Origin: Marisediminitalea oceani
GTDB taxonomy: Bacteria; Pseudomonadota; Gammaproteobacteria; Enterobacterales; Alteromonadaceae
Reading direction: 5' to 3'
Length of the DNA: 64,000 nucleotides
Assembly (NCBI RefSeq): GCF_003731635.1
Contig: NZ_RCUA01000087.1
Location: 1 to 64,000, forward strand
Of the stretch, positions 14,581 to 22,722 are shown piece by piece (the stretch's first letter is position 1; each line of letters opens with the position of its first letter). Below the pieces are notes generated by a model. It was not told the DNA's origin, did not search any database, and worked only from the letters and a program-made list of their open reading frames with translations. Position numbers and translations under genes: made by a program.

Positions 14581-17385
14581 TTAGTTCCCTTCTGCACGCG
14601 GTGCAGTGGTGATTTCAGCAGAAGCCGAGACGCTTCCTTCTAATTCGTCTTTATCTACCGCGGATACCCGGTAGCAGTAACTGCGATCGCCCGACACATC
14701 AGTATCAACGTAGTTGGCGGCACTGACAGCTGCCAGCTTTCTTACATTGCCACAACTGGAGCCGCGGTATACCTGATAAAAATCAATATCGCTTTCTGGT
14801 GCCGGTTGCCACTGCAAGACCACGTTGGGGGCTGACTCCATAGCGCTGAGCCCTTCAATGCGGGCCGGTAGCGGTTTAGTTCTGGCTTCAACCACCGACG
14901 AGGCAACGCCGTTGGCATCATAAAGATTATACGCAAGAATTTTGTACCGATAGGTTTGACCATCATCCAGTTTGCTGAAGAAGCTGCCTTCGTCAACATA
15001 ACGACCGGCAGTTCGGCTACTCAGGGTTTCCAGCAGATCAAATTTACCTTTATCTTCGCGATAGATCTTATAGCCTTTAATGTCAGCATCATTAGCCGGC
15101 TGCCAGGTGAGTGTTACCTTTTTCACCTGATTACTCGCCGCCGCAAAGTTCTGAGGTGCTGCCGGTACCGCTTTGGTAGTAGCCGTTACGATATTCGACT
15201 TCTGGGTTTCCTTGTCACCATCCACCGCGCTAATCGCATATTCATAGCTTACGCCATCGGCCAGATTCCGGCGGTCATTATCTGAATACTGAGTAATGCT
15301 CGGGGTAGTGATGGCAGTCACCAGCTCCCAGCGGGTCACACCCTGTACCCGGCGGTACAGTTTATAACCATCAATATTTTTATGTGCAGTCCAGCTTAAA
15401 TCCGTACGCCGCAACATGCCCTGAGCAGCCACACTTAGTGTTACTTCATCCGGACTAACAATACTGGCAAACGCAGACGGGTCGCTGCGCAGACCGTCTT
15501 TATCCTCGGCCACCACATAATAAGAAGTTTGCGCATAGGGTTTAAGATTGGCATCGGTAAATGCCGACTGATTGGCGGGCACCACTGCAATTTCCTGCCA
15601 GCCCTGGTTATTCCAGCGGCGGTATAAGCGGTACTGTTTGATGTCTACCTCGCCCGATGGCGGCCAGCTGACACGAATTGTATTATTGTCTGCCGATAGC
15701 GCAGGGCTCTGCGCCTGATCCGGGCGTGGCTTGGTTTGCGCGCTGCGCGTTTCTGATACGAAACCAACGCCTTTGAATTTATTCAGTGCCACCACGAGAT
15801 AATGATAGGTAGTGCCATCCTTTAAAGGCTGACCGTTATCCACGCCATCAATAAACTGAGTCTTATCGGCGCCGCTCACGTCGGCCAGTTCATCGAGCAG
15901 GGTATCCTGTTTCAGCTCTCCTTCGGTACGGAAGATTCGGTAACCCACTACATCGTCGTCTTTTACCGCCTGCCAGTACAAGTGCGCCGACTTAACCCCA
16001 CCAGACACACTGAACTCTGCCGGTGCTGCCAGTTTTTTCGTTTCCTTGCGGGTAATATTGGATGGCGCCGAGGCAGACAATTGATCGAACAGGCGAACCT
16101 GATACTCATAAACCAGGCCATCTTCCAGCCCTTGTTTGTCTGTGTATGTACCGTTGTGACCCGGATTAATTTCGCCAACCGTTTGCCAGTCATTGGTACC
16201 GGCACCACGACGCTCGATGCGCACGCTGTATTCAGAGGCGGCCGGCTGCCATTGCAGGGTGACTTCACGGGTTTTAATCTCACTATCCGCATTAAGCAGG
16301 ATGATCGGTGCACTGGTTACCATCACCGGTGGTGATTTCGCACTTTCCTTACCACTGTTGGTTACCGTAGTTACCGCAAACTCATAGCTCTTATCCGCTT
16401 CCATCAGGTTAACAGCAGAAACGGAGTAATTAATCTTACCTGTGTCCTCAATTTTTACCGCAGGCGCCCACACGCCGCCAACTTCACGATAATATACCTG
16501 ATAGGCCGCGGTTTTTTCCTGATTAGCAATCGAAGGAACAAAGTCGAGTTTTACGCCGTTAACGTAAACCTGATGCTGCAAAATAGACGGGGCTGCCACA
16601 TCGGCGCTGGCCTGGGCTTTAGCGATAGTGACTTTGCTGACCAGGCCACCATCCATTTCATCACCGGTTTCCAGGATAATATCCAGACGGTAATAAAAGG
16701 TGCCACTCTGGGGAATTCGGGTATCGACATACTGGCTTTCAGTGGTGCTCTCGACAAACTCGAAAGGCCCCGACTCTGATTCGCCCCGATACAGGTTGTA
16801 ATAAAAGACCGCACCAATATCTGCCGTTTCCCAGTTCAGCACAACCTGTTCACCCTGTGCTTTGCTGGTAAATGCCGTCAGGGCGGCACTGGCCTGGGCG
16901 ATATCCGGCTGCACCGACAGAGCCCGACGGATGCGGCGCTCCAGTGACTCAACAATTTCTGGCGCCCGGGTAACCAACTCACCCTGAGTTTGAAAACTCT
17001 CTTGCCAAATGGCCGCTTCCCGGCTGTTGGACACGTCAATCAGCTTAAAGTCCACAATGATAGTGGCGCGTTTAATATCGATGGAACCAGACAAAATAAA
17101 GTTAACGCCCAGTCCGTTGCCGTACTGAATAATTTTTTGGGTATCAGCTACCTGGGCACCACCAATACGGTACAGGCCTTCTTCCATCTGGCGTCTGGAA
17201 AGTAGCTGATAGGTTTGGGAACGCTCCAGCTCTTTACGCATAGAAAAGAGCAGGTCACCGTCCAGACCAATGGCATCAATACTGGCCGGTGACAGGTTGA
17301 ATAAAGCGAGGCTGGTTTTTGCAAATGTAGTGGTTGGTAACAACAACATTACCAACACTACTACCCTAAAGATTACTGCTTGCAT
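14581..17385 (-). CDS. Secreted protein with CsgG/TolB-like N-terminal domain and about eight FN3 repeats
   Basis: A 934-residue protein with a signal peptide (about 1-22, TTTFA). Residues about 24-165 resemble the CsgG/TolB-N-like fold (LALFNLSPASIDAIGLDGDL; GLGVNFILSGSIDIKRATI; FKLIDVSNSREAAIW). The rest is about eight consecutive fibronectin type III-like repeats of about 90 residues, with recurring VTLQWQPA / YKIYRED / YEYQV type strands (starts near 170, 262, 358, 452, 556, 645, 738, 842). There is no lipobox and no obvious anchor, so it is periplasmic or exported. FN3 arrays usually act as spacers or bind polymers and proteins. It lies 16 nt after the CsgG-TPR lipoprotein gene. Function unknown. 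Confidence 0.88.
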   Translation of the reverse strand: MQAVIFRVVVLVMLLLPTTTFAKTSLALFNLSPASIDAIGLDGDLLFSMRKELERSQTYQLLSRRQMEEGLYRIGGAQVADTQKIIQYGNGLGVNFILSGSIDIKRATIIVDFKLIDVSNSREAAIWQESFQTQGELVTRAPEIVESLERRIRRALSVQPDIAQASAALTAFTSKAQGEQVVLNWETADIGAVFYYNLYRGESESGPFEFVESTTESQYVDTRIPQSGTFYYRLDIILETGDEMDGGLVSKVTIAKAQASADVAAPSILQHQVYVNGVKLDFVPSIANQEKTAAYQVYYREVGGVWAPAVKIEDTGKINYSVSAVNLMEADKSYEFAVTTVTNSGKESAKSPPVMVTSAPIILLNADSEIKTREVTLQWQPAASEYSVRIERRGAGTNDWQTVGEINPGHNGTYTDKQGLEDGLVYEYQVRLFDQLSASAPSNITRKETKKLAAPAEFSVSGGVKSAHLYWQAVKDDDVVGYRIFRTEGELKQDTLLDELADVSGADKTQFIDGVDNGQPLKDGTTYHYLVVALNKFKGVGFVSETRSAQTKPRPDQAQSPALSADNNTIRVSWPPSGEVDIKQYRLYRRWNNQGWQEIAVVPANQSAFTDANLKPYAQTSYYVVAEDKDGLRSDPSAFASIVSPDEVTLSVAAQGMLRRTDLSWTAHKNIDGYKLYRRVQGVTRWELVTAITTPSITQYSDNDRRNLADGVSYEYAISAVDGDKETQKSNIVTATTKAVPAAPQNFAAASNQVKKVTLTWQPANDADIKGYKIYREDKGKFDLLETLSSRTAGRYVDEGSFFSKLDDGQTYRYKILAYNLYDANGVASSVVEARTKPLPARIEGLSAMESAPNVVLQWQPAPESDIDFYQVYRGSSCGNVRKLAAVSAANYVDTDVSGDRSYCYRVSAVDKDELEGSVSASAEITTAPRAEGN

Positions 17386-17401
17386 ATCCCTCGCCTGCTA
17401 A

Positions 17402-19399
17402 CTAGTTTTTAAATTGATAGGTTTCGATGATTTGCTTCATGTACCCGTCAATTTTGGCGGAGATTGGAGAGTTAACGTTTGATTTAACACGCTCGTCAAA
17501 CTTAGCATCAACAAACCGCTCCAGTGCTTCCAGCGACTCTTTACGCTTCAGCAGTAACTCTTCACCGGCTTCGAAGTAATCTACTTCGCGGTTACGCAGT
17601 GGTTGTAATACTTTACGGGATAAGTCTTCCACCACCTGATCGGCCATCATCTGCAGCATTTCAGTGTCGGTGGCGATTTCCAGAGGGTCGTAAGCGATGT
17701 CGGCGTCTTTCACCCCGTCGTTACCCACGTCTTCTTTCACCAGACGCGAACGGATGGTATCCACACTCACGTTTTGCCCGGTTGAAACGTCAACGATACG
17801 GTAAGAAATCTCGATAAAACCCACCTTTTTAGCTTTGTTTACGGTGTATTCTTTTTCGGCATAAACCGGCACCATAATTTTTGCCTGAGGCGCTTCTTTC
17901 AGATCGTTTTTATCCGGGTTCGGGTTCAGCGCTTTCCAGTTAAGGAAGTCAATGTTGTCCTGGATTTCCTGGCCAACCTGATAACGAACGGTTTCGGCAC
18001 TTTCAGATTTGGTTTCGTCTACTTTAAACAGTAGTACCGAGCCCATAATTGCCACGTCGATACCATACAGACGGCCCATTTCTTTGGCGGTATCTTCAGA
18101 TACCACACCGATTTGGCCCAGCTTCATTTCTTCCAGAATGGATTTGAGGTTCTCACGCTCAAGGATGTTGATATCCTTGGTGGCGTTGTTGAACAGGTTT
18201 GAAATCAACTTACCGGCAATCAGGCCACCCGCGTCCATGTTGTAAGACGGGCTCTTAAAGTCGAATACCGCGATGGATTTGATGACACGCTCGCGAATTT
18301 TATCCTGCACATCACGTGACTTCTCGAACAGGCCTTCCATTAACGGATCAAGCTTGCCGATTAACTCGTACATATACCAGGCAACACCCCAGTACCGATT
18401 GTCCATATACTCAATGGCGATATCTTCGGCGCGTGATACCACTGCATTACGCAGAGCGACGGCACGCGGAGGCAGCGCACCACCGGTATTGTCATCGATT
18501 TCAATCGCCAGATTGATTGCCCGGGCGATATAACCCTGTTGCAGTAAACGGGTTGCTTCGACAATTTTCTCGTCGACCTGCTTTTCCAGCGCAGTGGCTT
18601 TCCATGCAATACAGTCCTGGTCGTTAGGGCTGAACGAAAGCACTTTTTCACAGGCAAACTCAGTCTGACTCCAGTTTTGCGTATCTAACGACTGGGCAGC
18701 CAGGTTTTTAAAGAAGGTGGCGTTGTTTTTCTGGTCAGCATCGGCGGCCATTTTCTTGGCGATGGCGTTGTTTGGATCCAGCATGGTGGCTTTGCGAGCT
18801 GCCAGCTTGGCATCTTCAAACTCATACTCAACGAAAGCCTTTTTAGCTTGCAGCAGATAGTCCCGGGTACCTTCGGTTTTAATCCGCGAAGCTAAGGGTA
18901 CTGATGCTTCAAAGTTTGGATACAGCTTTTGTACCTGCTGTAGAGTGAGGTTCGCACGCACCCAGTCCTGACGATCAATCAGAGCCAGCGCTTCAGAATA
19001 GCGTTCTTTTACTTCATCAATGAGTTCACTGCGCGAGTTATCAATCTGACTTTCCAGCGGGGCAATGGCCGGCAGGTTCGGCGTGAACTGCTTAGCTTCC
19101 GCTACCAGAGACTCAGCTTTCTCAATATCATTAATGCTGACACTGGCTGCATTCAGCAGCCCCTGAGCCTGACTGATAAGTGTCTGTGAGGCTTTCAGGC
19201 GTAAGCTGCTAAGCTGAGCCGAATACTGTTGGTTATCCGGCTCCTTGGCAATTGCCTGCTTAAGGTAAGCAATGGCCTCAGCATAATTCCCGGCTGCAGC
19301 GAGCTGCTGAGATACATCAAACTCTTTTTTTCCCTTGCCCGTTGATTGACAGCCTGCCAGGGCTGACAATACCAGAGCGGCCAATACGTACCGTCTCAT
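17402..19399 (-). CDS. CsgG-like lipoprotein with N-terminal TPR region
   Basis: A 665-residue lipoprotein. ATG at 19399, preceded by GAGGATCAACC, gives MRRYVLAALVLSALAGC with lipobox ALAGC (Cys17); the longer open frame upstream would bury it. Residues about 25-360 are helical TPR-like repeats (NYAEAIAYLKQAIAKEPDN; AKLAARKATMLDPNNAIA). Residues about 375-560 form a CsgG-like domain (KSIAVFDFKS; GGLIAGKLISNLFNNA; INILERENLKSILEE; GRLYGIDVAIMGSVLLFKV). CsgG forms the curli export pore, and related HfaB and lipoproteins work in surface-structure assembly. The gene lies 10 bp after the first gene of the operon. It could form an outer-membrane ring or pore, but no curli subunit gene is nearby. 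Confidence 0.9.
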   Translation of the reverse strand: MRRYVLAALVLSALAGCQSTGKGKKEFDVSQQLAAAGNYAEAIAYLKQAIAKEPDNQQYSAQLSSLRLKASQTLISQAQGLLNAASVSINDIEKAESLVAEAKQFTPNLPAIAPLESQIDNSRSELIDEVKERYSEALALIDRQDWVRANLTLQQVQKLYPNFEASVPLASRIKTEGTRDYLLQAKKAFVEYEFEDAKLAARKATMLDPNNAIAKKMAADADQKNNATFFKNLAAQSLDTQNWSQTEFACEKVLSFSPNDQDCIAWKATALEKQVDEKIVEATRLLQQGYIARAINLAIEIDDNTGGALPPRAVALRNAVVSRAEDIAIEYMDNRYWGVAWYMYELIGKLDPLMEGLFEKSRDVQDKIRERVIKSIAVFDFKSPSYNMDAGGLIAGKLISNLFNNATKDINILERENLKSILEEMKLGQIGVVSEDTAKEMGRLYGIDVAIMGSVLLFKVDETKSESAETVRYQVGQEIQDNIDFLNWKALNPNPDKNDLKEAPQAKIMVPVYAEKEYTVNKAKKVGFIEISYRIVDVSTGQNVSVDTIRSRLVKEDVGNDGVKDADIAYDPLEIATDTEMLQMMADQVVEDLSRKVLQPLRNREVDYFEAGEELLLKRKESLEALERFVDAKFDERVKSNVNSPISAKIDGYMKQIIETYQFKN

Positions 19400-19409
19400 T
19401 GGTTGATCC

Positions 19410-20498
19410 TCAAACTTTGGTTGCGGTGATTTTGTTACCTGTGACGCCAACGATCTGTATTTTATGTCGTTGCGCTATGTTACTGGCCAGCAGTTCTTCA
19501 TATAACTGTTCTGTCCAGCCTTTATAGCTAATGACAAGGTGTGCCACACCATTGGCGATATTAGAAATTTCGATTTGCTGAATGGCCGGCATGGCCTCCT
19601 GAATAACCGCTTTCATCTGATTTGCGACATCCAGTGACTCAACGCCTTCAATATCAAGAAACACATTTCTGGCTTTTACCTGCTCCTGATGCCAGAAGCG
19701 GATCAGTTGCTTGCGCAACTGAGGCCATTCCTTGCGAATGATATCGGCTGATAGCTTTGCAAAAATACTGTTCGATTTAACGCCCGGCTTGCTCGCGCTC
19801 TTGCTGCCTGCAGCCAGCACCTGATTATCACCTACCCGCGTGACCTGCATGCCAAGGGTCAGCTCGTTGGCATTAATCTTCATGCCCTGAAATTCTTCCG
19901 GCTTTATTTGGGAATCCACGGTCAGATTAACGGCAAAGCCGGCATAAATGGGTTCGTCTTCGTCAAACACCTGAAAACCATCCCGTAACAAACGTTCGGT
20001 CATTTCGTTGCGGGCATGCTGAGCAATAATAGGGTTGGTGGAGTTTTCGTCCAGCACTACGGTAACACGAGGCATTTTGGTCCAGCCCATGGAAGCCTGG
20101 ATCTGGGCGACTCTGTCGACCAGTAAATCAACCCGCACATCCGCCTGAATAACCACTTCGTAGATGTCTTCGCTATCACCCACGCCGTCATACATAATTT
20201 TATATTCGTCGATTTGCCCGGCCGTGCTGGAAAATATCTGATCTTTGCCGAGCAGGTAATTGTTCACGTCGGTACGGGAGCGCACAAAAGTGCCAACCAC
20301 TTGTTCTACCGCAGCCCGTTTTGCATTTTCCAGGGCCACTTTACGGGCTTCAACAATGTTGTTGTCTGCCACCGCGCTGATGCCTTTGGCTTCAACCAGC
20401 TTTGCAGACGCTGATGAACTCACAACGCTCAGAAAAGCAACAAAAAATGCGGCAACCACGAAAGAATATTGTTTGATGCTTCCACTGCACACTGCCAT
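19410..20498 (-). CDS. FlgT-N/LPP20-like periplasmic protein, first gene of the operon
   Basis: A 362-residue secreted protein. The signal peptide runs to about 32 (SSSASA). The next 95 residues match the pattern of the FlgT N-terminal/LPP20 domains: VEAKGISAVADNNIVEARKV, ALENAKRAAVEQVVGTFVR, NNYLLGKDQIFSSTAGQIDE, YEVVIQADVRVDLL. A middle domain (about 135-255) resembles the FlgT/CsgG-like middle fold (TKMPRVTVVLDENST), and the C-terminal part is alpha/beta (NVFLDIEGVESLDVANQMK; GVAHLVISYKG). FlgT builds the H-ring of Vibrio polar flagella, but there are no flagellar genes here. GGAG lies 8 nt before the ATG. It heads the 14-gene operon. Confidence 0.85.
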   Translation of the reverse strand: MAVCSGSIKQYSFVVAAFFVAFLSVVSSSASAKLVEAKGISAVADNNIVEARKVALENAKRAAVEQVVGTFVRSRTDVNNYLLGKDQIFSSTAGQIDEYKIMYDGVGDSEDIYEVVIQADVRVDLLVDRVAQIQASMGWTKMPRVTVVLDENSTNPIIAQHARNEMTERLLRDGFQVFDEDEPIYAGFAVNLTVDSQIKPEEFQGMKINANELTLGMQVTRVGDNQVLAAGSKSASKPGVKSNSIFAKLSADIIRKEWPQLRKQLIRFWHQEQVKARNVFLDIEGVESLDVANQMKAVIQEAMPAIQQIEISNIANGVAHLVISYKGWTEQLYEELLASNIAQRHKIQIVGVTGNKITATKV

Positions 20499-20871
20499 AG
20501 TGTCTCCAAATACCCACTATTACTACCAATAGTAGTTCAATATAATCCAATACCCCGTAATTTGCACTATTACCTGGGGTGCTTTACCCGAATATCGTAA
20601 AAAGAAGTCAGCTTATCGAATTTTGGTGAACTTAATTTGGCTATTCTATGGGTTTTATTTGGTCATTTATAGGACAACAGTTGACAAATAAGCCCCACAA
20701 ATCCGATGTGTTGCTAAATAGCGACTTTTTACAGCCGTAAATAAAAAAAAGCTTTATAAAGTCGGCATTGGCGTATAGCTTTAATAGTATGCACAGGCCT
20801 AATCCAGCGCGATTAAGGTGTCTGGCTACTTTTATCCTTCCCTCCCGGCTTTATTTTTGAAGGAAAGCGCA
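20499..20871. promoter_or_regulatory. Divergent intergenic region between the 14-gene operon and the GGDEF-EAL gene
   Basis: This 373-nt region has no credible gene and must hold the promoters of two divergent units. The octamer ACTATTAC occurs twice in direct orientation, exactly 50 bp apart (20516 and 20566). The first copy lies in a dyad ACTATT-N6-AATAGT (20516-20533), 18 nt before the operon start codon. On the minus strand TATATT near 20541-20546 could be a -10 box, but it lacks a good -35. A TTGACA at 20681-20686 on the plus strand has no matching -10 element. The DNA is A/T-rich (A8 run near 20743). Promoter positions therefore remain unassigned. Confidence 0.45.
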
Positions 20872-22389
20872 ATGCAAAGTGACTCAACCGGAATCTGGTA
20901 TTTTGAATGTGACGTCTCTGATATTGAAGCGCACCTGCTGAACCTGCAAAGTCGTTCTGTTATCTACCCAGATGAATGCGAATACCTGATTAAAAACCTG
21001 CATAAACTGCATGCTACGTCTGAGCAGAATACCCATGGTGTGGTCCCTTTGTGCCACCGCTGTGTCACGCTCATTGCTAAAGATGACAAAGTGGAAATTG
21101 TTATAAACCGGGAACAGGAAAAAATTGACCACGTCACCCAATTGCCATTACGTGTTTCTCTTTTGCGTCAGTTGGGTATCTGGTACGAACAGGATCCAGA
21201 GGCGATAACCGGTATCTGTCTGGTCGAGCTCGACGATTTCAGTGATATTAACGACACCATTGGCCATGCAGCCGGCGACCTGATTCTGTTTGAAATCGCC
21301 CGTCGCCTGGAGCGTTACCATGGCTCCCGGTTTAAGCTGGTCAGGCTGCATGGTGACGAATTTGCCCTGGCGGTCACCCAACTAGACGATGCCGAGGATA
21401 TCTGGCAGGTCTCAAAATGGATTTGCGAACAGTTCGAGCCGCCGTTTATGACCCAGAAAGGCGCCGTCTTCCTGACCCCGTCAATTGGCCTGTCGCTGAA
21501 TATCAATACCGGTGAAGAACCCGTTACCCTGCTGGAGAGTGCGTACATTGCCCTCAACCATGCTAAAGACGATCCGCTAACCAAAGAGAAATTGTACAAT
21601 CCTCAGCAAGAACATACCCTTACCCGCCAGGTATTGCTCGAAGCGCAACTCAATCAGGCGCTTACCGAAGAAAACAGTTTACTGGTGTGGTACCAGCCTA
21701 AACAGGATTTGCATAACCGGCAGATTAACGGTCTGGAGGCACTGATACGCTGGAACCATATTACCGAAGGACTGATTTCCCCCGGCGAGTTTATCCCTCT
21801 TGCAGAACGCACCGGTTTAATCTGCAGCATCACCGACTTTGTTGTGCGTCAGGTCGCCAAAGATATCCCGAAACTGCGCATGCACGGATTTACCGGCAAA
21901 GTGTCTATCAATATCTCAGCCAACGACTTTATGCGAGCTAACCTGGTCGATAGTCTGCTGGCGCTGCTCAAGCCTTATAACATTGATACCAGTGATATCG
22001 AGTTAGAAATCACCGAGGGCGCTTTTATCAGCGACTTTGATCACTGTATCTTACTCCTCACCGCCCTGCGTGACGCCGGGTTTGCCTTATCCATCGACGA
22101 CTTTGGCACAGGCTACAGTTCTCTGAGCTACCTGACCCGGTTACCGGTGGATACCATAAAAATTGATATGAGCTTCGTCAGGGAACTGGCTCGCTGTGAG
22201 CAGGCCCGGCAAATTTACAAGGGGATGATTGATATCTGTAAAGCTATGCATTTCGACGTGCTCGCCGAAGGCGTGGATGATGATGCCCAGCGTGAGGCGC
22301 TGGCAGCTATCGGCTGCGATCGCATCCAGGGTTATCTGCTGAGTAAACCCTTACCGGTTGATAAACTGGTGGATTTTCTGAATAAATAA
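20872..22389 (+). CDS. GGDEF-EAL protein, probable c-di-GMP phosphodiesterase
   Basis: A 505-residue cytoplasmic protein. ATG at 20872 has AAGGA at 20860-20864; an upstream GTG at 20818 in frame lacks a site. A short N-terminal region (about 1-85) contains a His/Cys segment (PLCHRCVTLIAKDDK). A GGDEF domain (about 85-245) carries RLHGDEFAL, so the first Gly of GGDEF is His. The EAL domain (about 258-500) keeps the catalytic pattern: GLEALIRWNH, NISANDF, EITEGAF, DDFGTGYSSLSYL, KIDMSFV and AEGVDDDAQ. The likely activity is c-di-GMP hydrolysis with a non-cyclising GGDEF domain, perhaps GTP-regulated. It is transcribed away from the envelope operon, which hints at joint control but does not show it. 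Confidence 0.92.
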   Translation: MQSDSTGIWYFECDVSDIEAHLLNLQSRSVIYPDECEYLIKNLHKLHATSEQNTHGVVPLCHRCVTLIAKDDKVEIVINREQEKIDHVTQLPLRVSLLRQLGIWYEQDPEAITGICLVELDDFSDINDTIGHAAGDLILFEIARRLERYHGSRFKLVRLHGDEFALAVTQLDDAEDIWQVSKWICEQFEPPFMTQKGAVFLTPSIGLSLNINTGEEPVTLLESAYIALNHAKDDPLTKEKLYNPQQEHTLTRQVLLEAQLNQALTEENSLLVWYQPKQDLHNRQINGLEALIRWNHITEGLISPGEFIPLAERTGLICSITDFVVRQVAKDIPKLRMHGFTGKVSINISANDFMRANLVDSLLALLKPYNIDTSDIELEITEGAFISDFDHCILLLTALRDAGFALSIDDFGTGYSSLSYLTRLPVDTIKIDMSFVRELARCEQARQIYKGMIDICKAMHFDVLAEGVDDDAQREALAAIGCDRIQGYLLSKPLPVDKLVDFLNK

Positions 22390-22722
22390 TCCGCGCGCTC
22401 AGAAAAAGGGAAGCGTCTCGATAAACGGAATGCTCATCAGTTAGTCAACTTACCCCGCCAGCACAGTCATATTAGGATTCAGGCCACGAAGCACTGGCCA
22501 TACAAGTCGTTAAATTTACAAAAAACACACATATTAAAAATAAATAAGCAACACCACGTAAAGCTTCCATACCAGAAATGTCTCTATTCTGGTCCCGGGT
22601 GGAAGGCGCAGGCTACTCTGATGCAGTAATGCACGTATAATAGGCGCTTAATTTTTCGTCAACCTATAAAACTAACAGACGAATTAACTTCATTCAGAAC
22701 GACAGAAATCCAGTTTATTATT
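22390..22722. other. 333-nt intergenic region without a gene
   Basis: No coding pattern, tRNA or obvious repeat is seen. An inverted repeat ACCAGAA-N9-TTCTGGT (22571-22593) is followed by the GC-rich stretch CCCGGGTGGAAGGCGCAGG, which could be part of a structured leader of the YitT-like gene. I cannot match it to a riboswitch class. No run of T after a stable stem was found behind the GGDEF-EAL gene, so its terminator is unclear. Confidence 0.4.

Noticed and set aside
17402..19399. Curli (csg) secretion operon
   Set aside because: Only a CsgG-like domain is present. There is no CsgA/CsgB repeat protein, CsgE, CsgF or CsgD-like regulator.
17402..20498. Flagellar assembly locus, because the first product resembles FlgT and LPP20
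   Set aside because: No flagellar structural, motor or chaperone gene is in or near the operon, and the FlgT-like part is only one of four LPP20-type proteins with MCE and CsgG-like partners.
20681..20720. TTGACA as a promoter for the GGDEF-EAL gene
   Set aside because: No acceptable -10 hexamer is found at 16-18 bp (CGATGT at 17 bp).
22564..22630. Riboswitch upstream of the YitT-like gene
   Set aside because: Only one hairpin and a GC-rich stretch are seen; no known class consensus could be matched.
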